Origin: CAVSRC01 sp963782045
Lineage (GTDB): Bacteria; Pseudomonadota; Alphaproteobacteria; Rhizobiales; Kaistiaceae
Direction of reading: 5' to 3'
Assembly: GCA_963782045.1 (NCBI GenBank)
Contig: CAWAIR010000006.1
Coordinates: 496,001-560,000, forward strand
DNA length: 64,000 nt
Below the pieces are notes generated by a model. The model was not told where the DNA came from and did not search any database. It saw only the letters and a program-made list of their open reading frames with translations. A program made the position numbers and the translations under genes. This document shows, piece after piece, positions 51,844-61,965 of the stretch (the first letter of the stretch is position 1; each line of letters begins with the position of its first letter).

Positions 51844-52272
51844 GTGGCCGATTTCCTCCGCCTGCTCTTCCTGGTACCGCTCGGCTATATCGCCGCGGTG
51901 CTTGCCGCCACGTTCACCATCCTCGCCGGCTGGTACGGCCACCAGGCGGGCGAGGTGAGCGGCGATCCTTTTGCCACCGGCTTCCTCATCGGCGAGGGCG
52001 TGCTGGTGATGGTCCGCGTCGGCGCGCTCGCCTTCGTCCCCGCCGTCGGGGTCATCGTTCTCACCGAACTGCTGCGCTGGCGTTCGGTGTTCCTCTATCT
52101 GGCGGTCGGCGGGGCGATGGGGCTGCTGGCGGACCGCTTCGGCACCCTCGGCGAGACGAACGCGCTTCTCCTGCCGGCGGCCGGCTTCGTCGGTGCCCTC
52201 GCCTACTGGCTGATCGCCGGGCGCTTCGCCGGCGTCGAGCGGGCAGCGGAGCCGCCTCCTTCGCCGGGCTGA
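51844..52272 (+). CDS. Hypothetical integral membrane protein
   Basis: 142 residues from GTG 51844, 4 bases after rlmN. Four helices: LLFLVPLGYIAAVLAATFTILAGW, GEGVLVMVRVGALAFVPAVGVIVLTELL, VFLYLAVGGAMGLLAD and LLLPAAGFVGALAYWLIAGRFAG. No catalytic motif and no family I can name; the layout is that of small uncharacterised Rhizobiales membrane proteins found after rlmN. Co-transcribed with rlmN. Confidence 0.75.
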   Translation: MADFLRLLFLVPLGYIAAVLAATFTILAGWYGHQAGEVSGDPFATGFLIGEGVLVMVRVGALAFVPAVGVIVLTELLRWRSVFLYLAVGGAMGLLADRFGTLGETNALLLPAAGFVGALAYWLIAGRFAGVERAAEPPPSPG

Positions 52273-52377
52273 GGATCGGGCGTGCAGCGACCCGAAAATA
52301 CGGCGCCCCGTTGTTGACGTCCTGACAGGGAACCCGCTCTAAGGTGGGCGGGGCGCGAGGGAAAAGCGGAAAACACA

Positions 52378-53232
52378 GTGTCCGAGGAGAAAGCCAAGGC
52401 CCCCTTCGCCGTCTGGCAGCCGCTCGGCGGGCCGGCGCTGGTCGGCGACCCCATTGCCCAGTGCCTGGTCCTCATCGTCGTGACCAGCGCCGTCTTCCTC
52501 GCCTTCCCCGGCATCGACATCTGGTTCTCGAACCTCTTCTTCGACAACGGCTTCCTTGCCGGGCAGCTTGAGGGCTTCATCGGCCTGCGCAATATCTGGC
52601 GCGATGCGACGGCGGTGATCGCGATCGTGCTGGTCGCCGTGCTCCTCATCAAGCTCGCCTGGCCCTATCGGCGGAGCCTGCTCGAGCCGCGCGACACGCT
52701 TTTCATCCTGTCGACGCTGATTATCGGCCCGGGCATCGTCACCAACGTCATCTTCAAGGACAACTGGGGCCGCCCGCGGCCCTACATGGTCGATATCTAT
52801 GGCGGCCACGTGCCCTTCGTCGGGGTGTGGAAGATCACCGGCTACTGCGCGCACAACTGCTCCTTCATCTCCGGTGAAGCCTCGTCGGCGATGTGGCTGG
52901 TGACGCTGGCGGTGCTGCTGCCGCCGCGCTATCGCGCCGGCGGCGTCAAGGTGCTGCTCGCCCTCGGCGCCCTGTTCTCGCTGAACCGCATCCTGTTCGG
53001 CGCGCATTTCCTGTCCGACGTGATGCTCGGCTGGTGGATCACGCTGCTCATCATCCTGATCGTCTATCGCGTGCTCTATGTCAGCCCGCCGGCGGCGCTC
53101 GCCAATGCGCGCATGGAGGCGTGGATGACGGAAGCGGGCATCGGGCTGCGCCAGGGCGCGATGGTGCTCTTCCGCAAGGGCAGGGCGGTGCTGACGAAGC
53201 CGTCGGACGAGGGCGGTCCGGACGGCGCCTAG
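52378..53232 (+). CDS. PAP2-family phosphatase
   Basis: 284 residues from GTG 52378. Six helices with the three PAP2 motifs: KDNWGRPRP (KxxxxxxRP), CSFISGEASS (PSGH-like, with the His replaced by Glu) and NRILFGAHFLSDVM (SRxxxxxHxxxD-like). Acts on lipid phosphates at the outer face of the inner membrane; it resembles lipid A or undecaprenyl phosphatases of the LpxE/LpxF type, but the substrate is open. The Glu in motif 2 is unusual for classic PAP2 and common in this alphaproteobacterial branch. Confidence 0.86.
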   Translation: MSEEKAKAPFAVWQPLGGPALVGDPIAQCLVLIVVTSAVFLAFPGIDIWFSNLFFDNGFLAGQLEGFIGLRNIWRDATAVIAIVLVAVLLIKLAWPYRRSLLEPRDTLFILSTLIIGPGIVTNVIFKDNWGRPRPYMVDIYGGHVPFVGVWKITGYCAHNCSFISGEASSAMWLVTLAVLLPPRYRAGGVKVLLALGALFSLNRILFGAHFLSDVMLGWWITLLIILIVYRVLYVSPPAALANARMEAWMTEAGIGLRQGAMVLFRKGRAVLTKPSDEGGPDGA

Positions 53233-53733
53233 CTAGCCCTCCGGGAACTTGGCCGGCTCTGGCACGATCGAGCGGATGAAATCGGCGACCTTGCGCTCGC
53301 CGCTGCGGTTGCCAAAATCGAATTCGCTCACCGTCAGCAGCGGCTTCGGGCTACGTCCGGCGAGCTCCTCGAATTCGCGGAGCGCGCCGCGCTCGGGCAG
53401 GCCGTCGCCGGAGAGGAGCGCCAGGCCAAGCGAGCGGACGTGGGCGCCGTACCGGCCAAGCCAGGTGCGTGCCGGGCCGGAGAGGCGGCCGCCCCACACC
53501 GGGCAGACCAGCATCACCCGGTCGAAGATGGCCTCGCGGTGGACCATCGGACGGATCGGCGGGCGGCGCAGGAAGAGCGAATCGAAGCCCGAGCGGAAGA
53601 TGCCGGCGAAGGCGAATTGGCGCGGCCGCTCCTCGACGATCTCCTCGATTTGGGCGTCGAGACCCACCGCCAGCCACTCGGCCACCTGGCGCGATCTTCC
53701 GGTCAACGAATAGTAAACGACCAGTTCCGCCAT
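53233..53733 (-). CDS. Flavodoxin-like protein
   Basis: 166 residues. ELVVYYSLTGRSRQVAEWLA is the FMN phosphate loop (YSxTGxS/T). FDRVMLVCPVWGGRLSGPARTWL (P-x-W-x-G) is the flavin-ring loop, followed by LGLALLSGDGLPERGALREFEEL. A flavodoxin domain used in electron transfer or quinone reduction; no partner in the neighbourhood. Convergent with the PAP2 gene with no gap. Confidence 0.87.
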   Translation of the reverse strand: MAELVVYYSLTGRSRQVAEWLAVGLDAQIEEIVEERPRQFAFAGIFRSGFDSLFLRRPPIRPMVHREAIFDRVMLVCPVWGGRLSGPARTWLGRYGAHVRSLGLALLSGDGLPERGALREFEELAGRSPKPLLTVSEFDFGNRSGERKVADFIRSIVPEPAKFPEG

Positions 53734-53895
53734 ACGCGGAACCTCCTCCGCCAGTCAGGGGCGGAGTTTGCCGCCCTGACCCCCGCCTGCCCTTGCGCTG
53801 GATCAACGGGGCCAAAGCGCCGCCTTGCCGCCCTGCCGGCCGCCGCCTATAAGCCCGCGAACGCTTGGTTTTCATGGGGCGCGGAGCGCAGGAAA

Positions 53896-55110
<1,215 letters not shown>

Positions 55111-55176
55111 CAGCGGCGCGTCCGCAACCTATATGCAAGCCGGAGGTTCCCTGGCGGGAGAGTCCGGAGGCAAGTC

Positions 55177-56304
55177 ATGTCCTGGTCGATCACCATTGCG
55201 AAGGTGGCGGGCAGCGAAATCCGCATCCATCTGACCTTCCTGATCCTGCTGGCATGGATCGGGTTCGCCGAGTATTTCAGCGGCGGCGCGGCGGCGGCCG
55301 TGGACGGCGTGGTCTTCATCATCGCCATCTTCGCCTGCGTCGTGCTGCACGAACTGGGTCACGCGGTCGCCGCGCGCCGCTACGGCATCACCACGCCCGA
55401 CATCACGCTGCTGCCGATCGGCGGTCTGGCGCGGCTGTCGCGCATGCCGGAGAACCCGGCCCAGGAGATCGTCATCGCCATCGCCGGGCCGCTGGTGAAC
55501 GTCGCCATCGCTGCGGTGCTGCTGCTGATCGGCGCCCATCTCGACCTCGGCGCCGTCGCCGCCATCGAGAAGTCGGCACCGGGCTTCCTCACCCGGCTGG
55601 CGGCGGTCAATATCTGGCTGGTGCTGTTCAACCTGATCCCCGCCTTCCCGATGGATGGCGGGCGCGTGCTGCGCGCGCTGCTGGCCTTCCGCCTCGGCCG
55701 GCGGCGGGCGACCGAGGTGGCGGCGCGCATCGGCCAGGGGCTGGCCTTCGTCTTCGGCTTCTGGGGCCTGATGAGCGCCAACGTGCTGCTTGTCTTCATC
55801 GCCATCTTCGTCTATCTGGCGGCCGCCGGCGAGGCAGGCGACGTCGGCATGCGCGAAGCGGCGCGGCGGGTGCCGGTCGACCGCGCCATGGTGCGGGTCT
55901 TCCAGTCGCTCGGCGCCAACGCCACGGTCGACGAGGCGGCGGAGGCGCTGCTGAGGACCACCCAGCACGAATTCCCGGTGGTTGATGGCGGCGGGCATCT
56001 GCGCGGCTTCCTCAGCCGCAACGCCATGATCCGTGCGCTCAAGGCGAGCGGCCCCGAGACGCCGGTGATCGAGGTGATGACCCGCGACGTGCCGACGGTG
56101 ACCATCGGCCAGCCGCTCGAGATGGCCATCCGCCTGATGCAGGAGAAACAGGCTTCCGAAGTGGCGGTGGTGGACGGGGACGGCAAGCTCGCTGGCTATG
56201 TCAGTCGCGAGAATTTGGCCGAGTTCATGATGGTCGAGAACGCCGAGCCGCACCAGGACGAGCGCCCGCCCTCCGGCCCCTGGCGGAACCGGCCGGCGGC
56301 CTGA
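55177..56304 (+). CDS. Site-2 protease family (M50B) with two CBS domains
   Basis: 375 residues. Membrane metalloprotease: FACVVLHELGHAVAARRYGI with HELGH at residues 58-62, and NLIPAFPMDGGRVLRALLAF with the NPDG-like metal-binding Asp. About six helices to FIAIFVYLAAAGEAGD. The cytosolic part has two CBS motifs (TVDEAAEALLRTTQHEFPVVDGGGHLRGFLSR and TIGQPLEMAIRLMQEKQASEVAVVDGDGKLAGYVSRENLAEF), which in homologues bind ATP/AMP and gate cleavage. Substrate unknown, possibly a membrane-bound regulator. Confidence 0.93.
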   Translation: MSWSITIAKVAGSEIRIHLTFLILLAWIGFAEYFSGGAAAAVDGVVFIIAIFACVVLHELGHAVAARRYGITTPDITLLPIGGLARLSRMPENPAQEIVIAIAGPLVNVAIAAVLLLIGAHLDLGAVAAIEKSAPGFLTRLAAVNIWLVLFNLIPAFPMDGGRVLRALLAFRLGRRRATEVAARIGQGLAFVFGFWGLMSANVLLVFIAIFVYLAAAGEAGDVGMREAARRVPVDRAMVRVFQSLGANATVDEAAEALLRTTQHEFPVVDGGGHLRGFLSRNAMIRALKASGPETPVIEVMTRDVPTVTIGQPLEMAIRLMQEKQASEVAVVDGDGKLAGYVSRENLAEFMMVENAEPHQDERPPSGPWRNRPAA

Positions 56305-58149
56305 TCAGCTCATCGCCGGTTCGGTCTCGGGCAGGCCCGCCTGGCGCAGGCCGCCGAGGTAGCGGGCCAGCAGGGCCGGCTCCATGAAGCGCAGCGCATC
56401 GGCGACCTCCGCCACCGTGGCATGGGGGTGGGTCTCGCGGAACCTGGCGATCGCCGCCCGCGCCTCGTCGATGCGGCCGGCAGCCGCGAGGAAGGCGGCG
56501 AGATCGCGATAGGCCCAGGTAAGGCCGACCTTCTCGCGCATGGCGCGGCGGGTCCATTCGACCGCCTCGACCGGCTGGCCGGCGGCGAAGCGGGCGAGCC
56601 CCAGGCCGATGTAGCAATTGAAGCTGAACGGATCGAGCGGGCTCAGCCGGATGGCACGCTCGAAGCAGGCGGTGCCGGCGTCGGCATCGCCGCGATAGAC
56701 GTTGAGGAAACCGCGGCGCGTCCAGCCCCAGGCGAGGTTGGCGTCGATGAGCAGCGCCCGGTCGACGAAGCTCTGGGCGCGGTCAAGATCGCCGAAAAGC
56801 AGCATCGACGCGGTCGACAGGGCACACAGCGCCGTCGGGTCGTCGTTGACCGTGTCGGCGGCCAGCTCGATCAGCCGGCCGCCTTCGGCGCGCATCCTGG
56901 CGATGTCGTCGGCCCAGTTGTAGACGACCTGCTGGGCGCGCGCCCAGGCGGCGAAGGCCGAGGCGCGGCCATAGCCGGGGTCGATGCGATGGGCCTCGTC
57001 GAGCAGGCGAATCGCTTCGGCGTTCGCTTCGGCCCGATGGGTCCACAGATTGGGCAAGGCGCGCAGCACCAGGTCGTAGGCGGCCATGCTGCCCGGCCGC
57101 TTGCGCCGCGCCTGGTCGATTTCGGCGGCGCGGATCGAGGGATGCAGCGCGCCGGCGACGCGCTCGGCGATCTGGTCCTCGAAGTCGAAGATGTTATCGA
57201 CGACGCCGTCGTAGGAATCGGCCCAGATGTGGGCGCCGTCGTCGGCGTCGACGAGCTGGGCGGTGACGCGCACGCGGTCGCCGGCCTTGCGCAGGCTGCC
57301 TACCAACAGGTAGCGCACGCCGAGTTCGCGCGACACCTGGCGGAGGTCCCGCGTCTTGTCGCGATAGGCGGCATAGGCCGAGTTGCGGGCGATGACCGTG
57401 AAGTCGCGGATGCGCGACAGCGTCGCGGTGATCTCCTCGACGAGGCCGTCGGCCATGGTGGTGGCGGCGGGATCGCCGGACATATTGTCGAACGGCAGAA
57501 CCGCGACCGAGGGATGACCGGACGATGGCGGGGGCGGTGCGGCAGTGGCGACGGCGACCGGCGTTGGCCGCTCGAAGTCGGGTATCTGGTAGCCGTAGCG
57601 GCCGGTCGCGGCGTCGGGCTCGGCGGGGCCGGCCGGGGTCCACACCCAGATCTCCATCGGCTCGTCGATGCCCTTCAGGGTCACCCGCTCGATATGGGAG
57701 AAGGTCTGCGCCAGGTCCCTGGCGAGCTGCCAGCGCACCGAATGAGTGATGGCGATGCCGCCCGGCGGGGCGGCCTGCTGGAGGCGGACGACGAAGCCGA
57801 CGGCGGCACCGAAGCGATCGTTGCCCTGGACGAAGACGTCGGCGAGCGCGATGCCGAGGCGAACCTCGATGGCGTCGGCGCCGCGGCCGGCGTTGCGGTC
57901 GGCCATGGCCGCCTGGAAGGCGATCGCCCAGCGGACGCTGTCCTCGACGCTGGGGAACTCGACCAGGCCGCCGTCGCCCATGGTCTTGAACAGGTTGCCG
58001 CCATGGGCGGCCAGCGTCGGCCGCAGAATCCGGCGGCGAATGGTGGCGAGCTCGGTCAGCGTGCCGCGCTCGTCCTTCTCGACCAGGCGGGTGTAACCAG
58101 CCACGTCAAGCGATGCGAGGACCGTCAGTTTTCGCGGCGGCGGACGCAT
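56305..58149 (-). CDS. Class III adenylate/guanylate cyclase with TolB-like and TPR parts
   Basis: 614 residues. Cyclase domain 5-165: LASLDVAGYTRL (metal Asp15), GGNLFKTMGDGGLVEF (Lys55, metal Asp59), AIEVRLGIALADVFVQGNDRFGAAVGFVVRLQQAAPPGGI. In active enzymes the last part reads VNxAARL; here the transition-state Asn is replaced (VGFVVRL), while the Arg (Arg122) remains. Residues 210-340 form a TolB-like segment (VAVLPFDNMSGDPAATTMADGLVEEITATLSRI, LGVRYLLVGSLRKAGDRVRVTAQLVDADDGAHIWADSYDG), followed by TPR-like repeats. Common domain order in Rhizobiales; activity uncertain because of the missing Asn. Confidence 0.88.
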   Translation of the reverse strand: MRPPPRKLTVLASLDVAGYTRLVEKDERGTLTELATIRRRILRPTLAAHGGNLFKTMGDGGLVEFPSVEDSVRWAIAFQAAMADRNAGRGADAIEVRLGIALADVFVQGNDRFGAAVGFVVRLQQAAPPGGIAITHSVRWQLARDLAQTFSHIERVTLKGIDEPMEIWVWTPAGPAEPDAATGRYGYQIPDFERPTPVAVATAAPPPPSSGHPSVAVLPFDNMSGDPAATTMADGLVEEITATLSRIRDFTVIARNSAYAAYRDKTRDLRQVSRELGVRYLLVGSLRKAGDRVRVTAQLVDADDGAHIWADSYDGVVDNIFDFEDQIAERVAGALHPSIRAAEIDQARRKRPGSMAAYDLVLRALPNLWTHRAEANAEAIRLLDEAHRIDPGYGRASAFAAWARAQQVVYNWADDIARMRAEGGRLIELAADTVNDDPTALCALSTASMLLFGDLDRAQSFVDRALLIDANLAWGWTRRGFLNVYRGDADAGTACFERAIRLSPLDPFSFNCYIGLGLARFAAGQPVEAVEWTRRAMREKVGLTWAYRDLAAFLAAAGRIDEARAAIARFRETHPHATVAEVADALRFMEPALLARYLGGLRQAGLPETEPAMS

Positions 58150-58361
58150 TCGGCCAGTCCCGAAGGGCGTGAATTTCCCGCTTCTTTAGGCTACCGCGGC
58201 CGACAAAGCACCAGATTTTGAGGGCGCCCGGCAGGGGTGGCCCGACCGGCCGGCGCCTGTTCGGGCTTGCCGACCCTTGCGGGCCGGGGCTTTCGGTCAC
58301 GCCGCATGGCGTGCCGTGACAGTCCTGCGAGGTTCCGGTAGCGCCAAATCCGGGCCACGGT

Positions 58362-58389
58362 TTGCGTTTGCGGCCGCGCTCACTATATT
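58362..58389 (+). promoter_or_regulatory. Predicted typA promoter
   Basis: TTGCGT (58362-58367), 16-base spacer, TATATT (58384-58389), in the 317-base space before typA. The rest of the spacer region holds GGCCGGTCG direct repeats (about 58412 and 58439) and no ORF of note. Confidence 0.4.
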
Positions 58390-58466
58390 GCGCCGCAACA
58401 GGCACGGCCCGGCCGGTCGCCTGTTCCTCGGGCGCGGCGGCCGGTCGGCGCCCTTTTTGGTGAACC

Positions 58467-60287
58467 ATGTCACTTCGTAACATTGCCATCATTGCCCACG
58501 TCGACCATGGCAAGACCACCCTGGTCGACCGCCTGCTCCAGCAATCTGGGGCCTTCCGCGAGAACCAGCGGGTGGCCGAGCGGGTGATGGATTCCAACGA
58601 TCTGGAGCGCGAGCGCGGCATCACGATCCTGGCCAAGGCGACCTCGGTGCTGTGGCACGGCACCCGCATCAACATCGTCGACACCCCCGGACACGCCGAT
58701 TTCGGCGGCGAGGTGGAGCGCATCCTGTCGATGGTCGATGGCGCCATCGTGCTGGTCGACGCGGCTGAAGGGCCGCTGCCGCAGACCAAGTTCGTGGTCG
58801 GCAAGGCGCTCAAGATCGGCCTGAAGCCAATCGTGTGCATCAACAAGGTGGACCGGCCGGACGCGCGGGCCGACCAGGTGGTCAACGAGGTCTTCGACCT
58901 GTTCGCGGCGCTCGACGCCAGCGAGGAGCAGCTCGATTTCCCGATCATCTACGGCTCGGCCAAGCAAGGCTGGATGGCGCACTCGCCGGCGGGCCCGGTG
59001 GACGGCGGCATGACGGAGCTTTTCAAGCTCATCCTTGAGCACGTGCCGCAACCGAGGATCGAGGCCGGCGCCTTCCGCATGCTGGGCACGCTGATCGAGG
59101 CCAATCCTTATCTCGGCCGGCTGATCACCGGCCGCGTCTTCGCCGGCTCGATCGCGCCCAACCAGCCGGTCAAGGTGCTCGATCACACCGGCAAACTGGT
59201 CGAGACCGGCCGTGTCTCCAAGATCCTCGCCTTCCGCGGCATCGAGCGCACGCCGATCGACGTGGCCGAGGCGGGCGACATCATTGCCATCGCCGGCCTG
59301 CCCAATTTCAACGTCGCCGATACGCTGTGCGCGCCGGAAGTGACCGATCCGCTGCACGCCCAGCCGATCGACCCGCCGACGCTGTCGATGACCTTCCTGG
59401 TCAACAACTCGCCGCTGGCCGGCACCGAAGGCGACAAGGTGCAGAGCCGCGTCATCCGCGAGAGGCTGTTCAAGGAGGCCGAAGGCAATGTGGCGCTGCG
59501 CGTCGAGGCGGCGCCCAATTCCGATGCTTATGTGGTCTCCGGCCGCGGCGAGCTGCAGCTCGCCATCCTCATCGAGACCATGCGGCGCGAGGGCTTCGAA
59601 CTCAGCGTGTCACGGCCCAAGGTGGTCTTCCAGACCGACGCGGCGACTGGCAAGCTGATGGAGCCGATCGAGGAGGTGGTGATCGACGTCGACGAGGAGC
59701 ATTCCGGCATCGTCATCGACAAGATGAGCCAGCGCAAGGCGGAGCTGGTCGAGATGAAGCCGTCGGGCGGCGGGCGCCTGCGCCTGGTCTTCGACGCGCC
59801 GACGCGCGGGCTGATCGGCTATCAGGGCGAGCTTCTGACCGACACCCGCGGCACGGCGGTGATGAACCGCGTGTTCCATGCCTATGCCGACTACAAGGGC
59901 GACATCGCCGGCCGGCGCAACGGCGTGCTGCTCTCCAATGAGGCGGGCGAGGCGGTGGCCTATGCCATGTGGAAGCTGGAGGACCGCGGGCCGATGATGA
60001 TCGAGCCCGGCGCCAAGGTCTATCGCGGCATGGTCGTCGGCGAGCATACACGCGGCAACGACCTCGAGATCAACGTCATCAAGGGCAAGCAGCTGACCAA
60101 TATCCGCGCCTCCGGCAAGGACGAGGCGGTGAGGCTGACGACGCCGATCAGGATGACGCTGGAGAAGGCGCTGGCCTATATCGACGAGGACGAACTGGTC
60201 GAGGTGACGCCCAAGGCGATCCGCCTGCGCAAGCGCCTGCTCGACCCCAACGACCGCAAGCGGGCCTATCGCGCCGGGGCCGCCTGA
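58467..60287 (+). CDS. typA: Translational GTPase TypA/BipA
   Basis: 606 residues. RNIAIIAHVDHGKTTLVDRLL (G1), ERGITILAKATS (G2), NIVDTPGHADFGGEVERILSMVDG (G3), VCINKVDRPDAR (G4) and YGSAKQGWM (G5), then elongation-factor domains II, III and V, and the BipA-specific C-terminus (NDLEINVIKGKQLTNIRASGKDEAVRLTTPIRMTLEKALAYIDEDELVEVTPKAIRLRKRLLDPNDRKR). Ribosome-bound GTPase in stress and 50S assembly. Confidence 0.97.
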   Translation: MSLRNIAIIAHVDHGKTTLVDRLLQQSGAFRENQRVAERVMDSNDLERERGITILAKATSVLWHGTRINIVDTPGHADFGGEVERILSMVDGAIVLVDAAEGPLPQTKFVVGKALKIGLKPIVCINKVDRPDARADQVVNEVFDLFAALDASEEQLDFPIIYGSAKQGWMAHSPAGPVDGGMTELFKLILEHVPQPRIEAGAFRMLGTLIEANPYLGRLITGRVFAGSIAPNQPVKVLDHTGKLVETGRVSKILAFRGIERTPIDVAEAGDIIAIAGLPNFNVADTLCAPEVTDPLHAQPIDPPTLSMTFLVNNSPLAGTEGDKVQSRVIRERLFKEAEGNVALRVEAAPNSDAYVVSGRGELQLAILIETMRREGFELSVSRPKVVFQTDAATGKLMEPIEEVVIDVDEEHSGIVIDKMSQRKAELVEMKPSGGGRLRLVFDAPTRGLIGYQGELLTDTRGTAVMNRVFHAYADYKGDIAGRRNGVLLSNEAGEAVAYAMWKLEDRGPMMIEPGAKVYRGMVVGEHTRGNDLEINVIKGKQLTNIRASGKDEAVRLTTPIRMTLEKALAYIDEDELVEVTPKAIRLRKRLLDPNDRKRAYRAGAA

Positions 60288-60418
60288 CGCAAACCGAAAT
60301 GCTGCAACGGCGGCCGCCGCCCAGTCAAGCAGCAGTGCTGCAACACCGCTCGAAAAATCCTCGCCGCTGCCGCGCGATTGGACTTTGCAGCCTCGTCAGC
60401 GGTGATAATCTTCTCGCC

Positions 60419-60946
60419 ATGAACACGCTCGTCATAGGGGTCAGACGCGCCGAGGTCCGCGATGCCGATGGCATCACGGAGGTGCACGACGCCGCCTGGC
60501 GCAACGCCTATGACGGCATGATTCCGGCCAAGGAACTGAACCGGATCGTCGCGCGGCGGGGGCCCCGCTGGTGGGACAGGGCGATTCGCCGGGGCACGGC
60601 GATCCTGGTGTTGGAAGTGGGCGGCGCGGTCTGTGGTTATGCCACCTTCGGGCCGAACCGGGCGCGCAATCTCGTCCAGAAGGGCGAAATCTACGAGATC
60701 TACATCAAGCCGGAATACCAGGGCATCGGCCTCGGCACCCGCCTGTTCCTGGCGGCGCGGCGCGAACTCGCCCGCTTCGGCTTCGATACCGTGGTGGTGT
60801 GGGCGCTCGCCGACAACGACAATGCCTGCCGCTTCTACCGCAACGCCGGCGGACGCAAGGTGGCCCGCGCCAACGAGCGATTCGGCGCCGTGGCACTGAC
60901 CAAGGTCGCCTTCGCCTGGGGCCGCGGCGCGGCCGGCGGCGCCTAG
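60419..60946 (+). CDS. GNAT family N-acetyltransferase
   Basis: 175 residues from ATG 60419. VRRAEVRDADGITEVHDAAWRNAYDGMIPAKELNRIVARRGPRWWDRAI is typical of the group; IYIKPEYQGIGLGTRLFLAARRELARFGFDTVVVWALADNDNACRFYRNAGGRKVAR is the acetyl-CoA core (Q-x-x-G-x-G) with the Y-x-x-x-G end. Substrate unknown. 131 bases after typA; convergent with DUF167. Confidence 0.9.
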   Translation: MNTLVIGVRRAEVRDADGITEVHDAAWRNAYDGMIPAKELNRIVARRGPRWWDRAIRRGTAILVLEVGGAVCGYATFGPNRARNLVQKGEIYEIYIKPEYQGIGLGTRLFLAARRELARFGFDTVVVWALADNDNACRFYRNAGGRKVARANERFGAVALTKVAFAWGRGAAGGA

Positions 60947-60947
60947 G

Positions 60948-61262
60948 TCACTTTTGGGTACCCCACGATTCGACAATTGATGCCAGCGCCGCCGGCTCGC
61001 CGGCGATGCGCAGCCGCTTGATGCGGGCGCTTGCCCCGCCGACAAGGTCGACCGCCGATTTCGGCCGGTGGAAGGCTTTGGCGAGGAGGGCGACCAGCGC
61101 CTTGTTGGCGGCGCCGTCTTCGGGAACGGCGCGCACGCGGGCATGGGCCACCGCCTCGCCATCGGCAAGAACGCCGGTGCCCTCGATGGCATCACGATCG
61201 GCGCGCGGCGTCAGCCGGACGGTGAGCACGATTCCCTGCGGCTCGACGCGGTAGCACGCCAT
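60948..61262 (-). CDS. DUF167 (YggU) family protein
   Basis: 104 residues. LTVRLTPRADRDAIEG, AHARVRAVPEDGAANKALVALLAKAFHRPKSAVDLVGGASARIKRLRIAG is the DUF167 core with the V-x-x-x-P-x-x-G-x-A-N-x signature. Function unknown, widely conserved. It starts 15 bases after the yggT stop on the same strand, the usual yggT-yggU pairing. Confidence 0.93.
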   Translation of the reverse strand: MACYRVEPQGIVLTVRLTPRADRDAIEGTGVLADGEAVAHARVRAVPEDGAANKALVALLAKAFHRPKSAVDLVGGASARIKRLRIAGEPAALASIVESWGTQK

Positions 61263-61277
61263 GGCGCCGCCGCCCGG

Positions 61278-61568
61278 CTACAGGGCGAGGCGGAAGAAGA
61301 TCTCGAACAGCAGGTTGCGCAGGAAGATCAGCAGCAGGATGAGCACCACCGGCGACAGGTCGAGCCCGCCGAGATTGGGCAGGACGCGGCGGATGGGGGC
61401 GAGCACCGGCTCGGTCAGCCGCCACAGCGCATCGGCGATCATGGCGACGAACTGGTTGCGGGTGTTGACCACGTTGAAGGCGATCAGCCACGACAGGACG
61501 GCCGCGGCGATCAACACATATATATAGATCTGGATGATGGTCGCGATCAGGTTGAGGAGGGACAACAT
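61278..61568 (-). CDS. YggT family membrane protein
   Basis: 96 residues from ATG 61568 (a start two codons earlier is possible). Two hydrophobic parts, NLIATIIQIYIYVLIAAAVLSWLIAFNVVNTRN and FVAMIADALWRLTEPVLAPIRRVLPNLGGLDLSPVVLILLLIFLRNLL. TEPVLAPIRRVLPNLGGLDLSPVVLIL is the YggT signature. Membrane protein of unknown function. Operon with DUF167. Confidence 0.93.
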   Translation of the reverse strand: MLSLLNLIATIIQIYIYVLIAAAVLSWLIAFNVVNTRNQFVAMIADALWRLTEPVLAPIRRVLPNLGGLDLSPVVLILLLIFLRNLLFEIFFRLAL

Positions 61569-61774
61569 CGGCACACCCGCATCTCGTGGCGGCCGCAGGC
61601 GGACACCAGCCCCGGCGCGGAAGACGCTCTGATTTAAGGCCCCGTCCGGTGCGCCGCAACCCCGGGGTTCCCGATGGGTTTACCGGCCGTTCGGCATTCT
61701 TGACAGGGCGAAGCGCGAAACCCTAAATGGCGCCGGCCCGGCGATCGTTTTCCAGCTGCCGGGGCTTGAAGCGT

Positions 61775-61850
<76 letters not shown>

Positions 61851-61965
61851 AGCCCTAAGTTCTTGAAGGGCAACTCATAGGACGATGGGCGGGGCCCTTC
61901 CGCCTTCATTCAGCCTCTCTGCTGTCAAGCGCCCGCTACGGTGCCTCCAATGCTTTGTCTTGGCG

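Noticed and set aside
60301..60418. Repeated TGCTGCAAC and GC palindrome between typA and the GNAT gene
   Set aside because: Short and imperfect; no T-run or known element, likely chance.
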